DNA from: Paracentrotus lividus
Taxonomy: Eukaryota > Echinodermata > Echinoidea > Camarodonta > Echinidae
Reading direction: 5' to 3'
Assembly: GCA_940671915.1 (NCBI GenBank)
Contig: CALNVZ010002974.1
Span: forward strand, 13,253,365-13,317,364
Length of the DNA: 64,000 bases
Below, piece by piece: positions 61,122 through 64,000 of the stretch (the first letter of the stretch is position 1; the number at the start of each line of letters is the position of its first letter). The position numbers were made by a program, and so were the translations under genes. The notes beneath the pieces are model-generated. The model made no database searches and was not told the origin of the DNA. It was given only the letters and a program-made list of their open reading frames with translations.

Positions 61122-61863
61122 CTATGATTTATATTTCAACCATGCCAAGTGTACAAGCCAATGGGCAATAGCAAGCATGGATTTTTTCAACGGGGGCAAA
61201 GGGCATCTATGTGGTAAGAGGTTTCACTCAACAAGGCATGGATTTTGTTTCAAGTTTTTACAAGCAACATGCTATGAATTCTATTTCAAGGCAACATTGT
61301 GTGACAATGCATTGTTATATGTTCAATGGCTACAATCAGAAATATCTTATATTTGTAAACACTTTTATTCCAGAGACCAGAAAGACTAATATTTGAACAT
61401 TCTTTTTTTAAATGTGTCATACATTTTAAAACTCTTTCATTTTTGTTTTCAATGAAATACTTAGTATTTCCTTGATTTCATATTACACTTGTATTCAGAA
61501 TTACAATTACATAGTATTATTTACAATAGGTATTATATTCTACCACAGAATATTACAATCCTATTTCTCATTGTATTTATTTTTATCTCTCTCAATGGAT
61601 GTACCTAACAATGACTGAGACAAGTATTGATCAAGCTTTCTTTCTTTTTAAGAAATAAAATTATATCAAATTGGGAGATAATGTCTCTTTATACTTTTAA
61701 AGAAGCTTTAAAAGTCATATTAAACCATCCTATACTCAAATGCAATTTTTTTAGATGTGGGTTTACTTTGAAATTTGTATCTATGGATACTAGATTTTAA
61801 GCCTGTTAATACATTATTTCTTTATCTTTGATGAATTTTTGAAGTACAGTACTCAGTACTCAC
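61122..61863 (-). other. intron 4
   Basis: AT-rich intron. Two overlapping plus-strand open frames at 61177-61396 have no recognisable product and look like chance. Confidence 0.75.
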
Positions 61864-62021
61864 CTGATTGGCATCATGAAATGTAGCTTGGCTTGGTGTG
61901 ATCTTGCCTCCTTTCTCTTGGACCTTTGTCTCAAGTTCCTTGTTCACAACGTCCTTTTTCTTCTTGGACTTCTCAATAGCTTTCTGTTCCTCATACTCCT
62001 GAGCCCAATGGTCATATTGAG
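61864..62021 (-). CDS. TTN: window exon 4: charged helical linker
   Basis: Phase 1/0 exon ending at a GTGAGT donor. It encodes about 52 residues of charged, probably helical linker: AQYDHWAQEYEEQKAIEKSK, then a Lys run and KGGKITPSQATFHDANQ. Vertebrate titin has a comparable Tyr/Glu/Lys linker (EYEKEYEKEQ) right after Z4. The internal Met near 62 kb is inside intron-exon context and is not a start. Confidence 0.82.
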
Positions 62022-62497
62022 CTAAACAAAGAGATATTAAGAATAGCATAAAACAAATGCATGACTAAAGCATAATGTACTTAGCAGGGTCATATGAAAG
62101 AAGGGATAGTAGGTAATAGTAACAGTCCATATGATATCTTAAAAAGAACCAATTTTCAAGAGCTGAATATAGTGTGCTCAATCTGCCCTAAAATATATTT
62201 TCAACGTTCACAATGTGCAAAATGCTATAAAATCTTTACTAGATGTATTCAACAAACTATATTAAAGTAGTGTTTTGTACAGGATTGCACTTTTTCAAAT
62301 TAAAATAAATATGATGTCGATCACAGTAAGTTATCTATCTTGACACATTCTACTTTTATCAAACACTGTAAAGTACTCTAATTCATTCAGCATGATTTGG
62401 TTTTGGTATACAACATATTCTCCATATCCCCTTGCCTGAGTTTCCTCTGGCTTAGCATTCATTGTTAACTACAGGGTTGATTTGTATTTGTTTTTAC
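62022..62497 (-). other. intron 3
   Basis: AT-rich intron. Nothing else seen. Confidence 0.8.
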
Positions 62498-62640
62498 CTG
62501 GGTTAAGTAGAGGAGCAGTGAGGTAGACTTGGCCAGCCTTGCTCTTTGCTATACATGTGTACTCTCCTTTGTCTTCTATCAACATCATGGTGATGTCTAG
62601 GGTAGCCAATCCAGTTTTTTCGTCATACCTGATCACAAAC
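62498..62640 (-). CDS. TTN: window exon 3: second half of Ig Z4-like
   Basis: Phase 2/1 exon, with CAG before it and GTAAAA after it. It encodes the D to G strands of the Ig: FVIRYDEKTG, LDITMML, DKGEYTCIAKSKAG, ending in LTAPLLNP. Both Ig cysteines are present across exons 2 and 3. The LL-N/E ending followed by an acidic Tyr-rich linker in exon 4 is the same arrangement as in recalled vertebrate titin (SASLLEEADYE). Confidence 0.87.
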
Positions 62641-63043
62641 CTGTGGAAAAAACATATTCAAGAATAAGTAAAGTACATATCTCTGTTCTGCATTAACTGC
62701 ATTCATTCAAAATTATGGCAATAAATGTCATGTAGTAAGAACTTTATATGTAATACCTGCATCTCTATCTATACAAGACCTAGAGAAAGGTATATGCCAT
62801 CTATTTTTGACACAAGTCTCAGATGAGGCTTAGCCTCACAAGTTGGATTGTATAAAGCATATATATAGCATTAATCAAAATCTCAATTTTATCCATATCT
62901 ATCGTTATTGGTTATCACACAGATAACCCATCATAAACCTACATAAAACAATACCAAGAAACTTGTCTTGACATATATTTGCATTTCAGTTACTTGCACA
63001 GGAATATACAAGGTTTTGCTCAGGATTTAGATCTTCTCCATAC
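62641..63043 (-). other. intron 2
   Basis: AT-rich intron splitting the Z4-like Ig. Nothing else seen. Confidence 0.8.
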
Positions 63044-63287
63044 CTGTATCCTGATTCAATAGGTTTTCCATGTCTCAGCCAGGTGATCTTAGGGGCTGGG
63101 TTGCCGATGACGTTGCAGGCGAAGCGACATCTTCCACCCTCTACATAGCGGCATGGGAGAAGAGGCTTGCCGAACTCTGGTGGACCAATGGGTAGTTTAG
63201 TGGCAGGCTTCTTAGCCTCTGTGTCATTGACAGCATTCATCTGGACTGCAGGTTGTGGTTGCTGAGCCGATGGTGGTGGGGTTCCAG
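63044..63287 (-). CDS. TTN: window exon 2: Pro/Gln linker and first half of Ig Z4-like
   Basis: The acceptor (TTTAAACAG) and a GTATGG donor bound a phase 1/2 exon. It starts with a short Pro/Gln-rich linker, then an Ig from GPPEFGKPL through the B-strand CRFACNVIG to the C-strand KITWLRHGKP. The domain is completed by exon 3. The GYR-F junction matches the GYRYKVSY part of recalled human titin Z4, including an intron placed after the C-C' turn. Confidence 0.87.
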
Positions 63288-63790
63288 CTGTTTAAAACAG
63301 GAGACGATTATTCAATTTAAACAGTTTTTCATGAACTTGTACTTATACTTTCTCTAAATATCATGTGATTGATGAGGATTGAAAATATTAAAGATTAAAT
63401 TGCATCTTTGATTAATGCACATACAAAAGCAAAAAAAAAAAGAAGAAAAAAAAGAAGAAATATAACATATTTATACAGTATATTCCATGGTGTCAACATG
63501 TCATATTCGTAATGGCATCCTGAAAGGCGTAAGGACATAAATTGAATATCACCATTCCCTTCATGCTAAAAGAAAGAAGGACAGAACATTTCTGGATAAA
63601 GTCATGAATTTGTACCTACAGAACCATGAATATTATGAATTATTATGAAATACAGAAGAGCAACAGTAAATTATAAATATCTTACTGGAATATGTTGTGA
63701 AATTTGGAAAGTTAAAACATGTAAAATGTGATTTTCAACTTTCAGAAATTTCACAAACTTGAAAACGTACTGTGAATGATCAGTACTTAC
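63288..63790 (-). other. intron 1
   Basis: AT-rich intron. It holds a purine-rich A/G run at about 63428-63462. I see nothing else. Confidence 0.8.
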
Positions 63791-64000
63791 GTTTAACCCC
63801 GACATTACAAGAGGTAGACTTGGAGCCTTTGCTGTTTGTGGCAGCGCAGGCGTACTGTCCTGCATCGTCATAGAAGATCTCAGGTATGGTAAGAGTGCTG
63901 ACACCATTCTGGTACTTGATGTCAAAGTCCAAAGATGACATGATAAGGGTACCTTCTCTGTACCACTTGACTTCAGGCTGAGGTTGGCCCTTCACAGCAC
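63791..64000 (-). CDS. TTN: window exon 1: titin Ig domain, Z3-like (partial)
   Basis: The exon enters from beyond the right edge of the window and ends at a GTAAGT donor, leaving phase 1. It encodes the middle and C-terminal half of an I-set Ig: the C-strand Trp in VKWYREG, the E-strand STLTI, and the F-strand DAGQYACAATN. The WYRE context and the downstream STSCN resemble the Z3 Ig that follows the Z-repeats of vertebrate titin (recalled, not aligned). The N-terminal half of the domain is outside the window. Confidence 0.85.

Larger units (their letters stand above)
1..64000 (-). other. TTN: titin-like giant muscle protein gene, internal part (31 exons seen)
   Basis: The minus strand carries one continuous gene whose 31 visible exons join in compatible reading phases. 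The product is a sarcomeric filament protein made of I-set Ig domains and elastic linkers. In titins such domains anchor in the Z-disc and span the I-band, acting as a molecular spring and scaffold. The Ig order from 64.0 to 45.9 kb follows recalled vertebrate titin Z3-Z9, and the remaining exons encode Ig domains, Ser/Glu-rich and PEVK-like springs. No fibronectin-III or kinase domain is present, which fits an N-terminal-half position and argues against twitchin or obscurin. The insect relative Sallimus/kettin is the closest alternative family name. Start and stop codons lie outside the window. Confidence 0.88.

Noticed and set aside
1-64000. Searched for retroviral, LTR or large DNA-virus-like elements and toxin genes.
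   Set aside because: No reverse transcriptase, integrase, capsid, long terminal repeat or toxin signature was recognised on either strand.

Overview
The window is one internal stretch of a single giant gene on the minus strand: a titin (connectin) orthologue of a marine deuterostome, most likely an echinoderm. Neither the start nor the stop codon of the protein lies inside the window. I resolve 31 exons; transcript order runs from coordinate 64000 down to 1. No other host gene is supported, and all open frames on the plus strand are shadows or chance.

The assignment rests on I-set immunoglobulin (Ig) domains that follow the order of the vertebrate titin Z-disc as I recall it. Window exons 1 to 17 (64.0-45.9 kb) match titin Ig Z3, Z4, the SFEERL-type linker, Z5, Z6, Z8 and Z9, including linkers and a GDPTM signature. 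Exon 19 (44.4-40.8 kb) is a 3.6 kb Ser/Glu-rich spring-like exon with a repeated VDLMLEKPP motif. Exons 20 to 29 (38.2-19.3 kb) carry more Ig domains and Pro-rich linkers, as at the start of the I-band. Exons 30 (about 10.5 kb) and 31 (over 6.2 kb, leaving the window) are giant exons mixing sparse Ig domains with PEVK-like tandem repeats of 28, 30, 35 and about 75-80 residues. Vertebrate titin codes its PEVK in many tiny exons, so this layout is quite different.

The introns are AT-rich and hold short non-autonomous DNA elements: two piggyBac-like MITEs with TTAA ends, a 1.7 kb foldback element, an element full of AGGTCA-type tandem repeats, a 123 bp MITE inside a tandem duplication and a 184 bp hairpin. 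They also hold minisatellites, CAT, CT and A runs, and decayed copies of exon edges. These elements and the codon style suggest a sea urchin or related echinoderm, but the species is an inference.

The points most worth checking are: a candidate internal promoter and alternative first exon at 25.13-25.26 kb that splices in frame to a shorter titin; three single-exon SPFE repeats; the VDLMLEKPP array; and a block at 10.77-14.86 kb, inside the otherwise open exon 30, that is full of small insertions and deletions and is probably an unpolished assembly patch. Splice junctions were called by eye from GT/AG signals and reading-phase agreement; expect an error of a base or so here and there.
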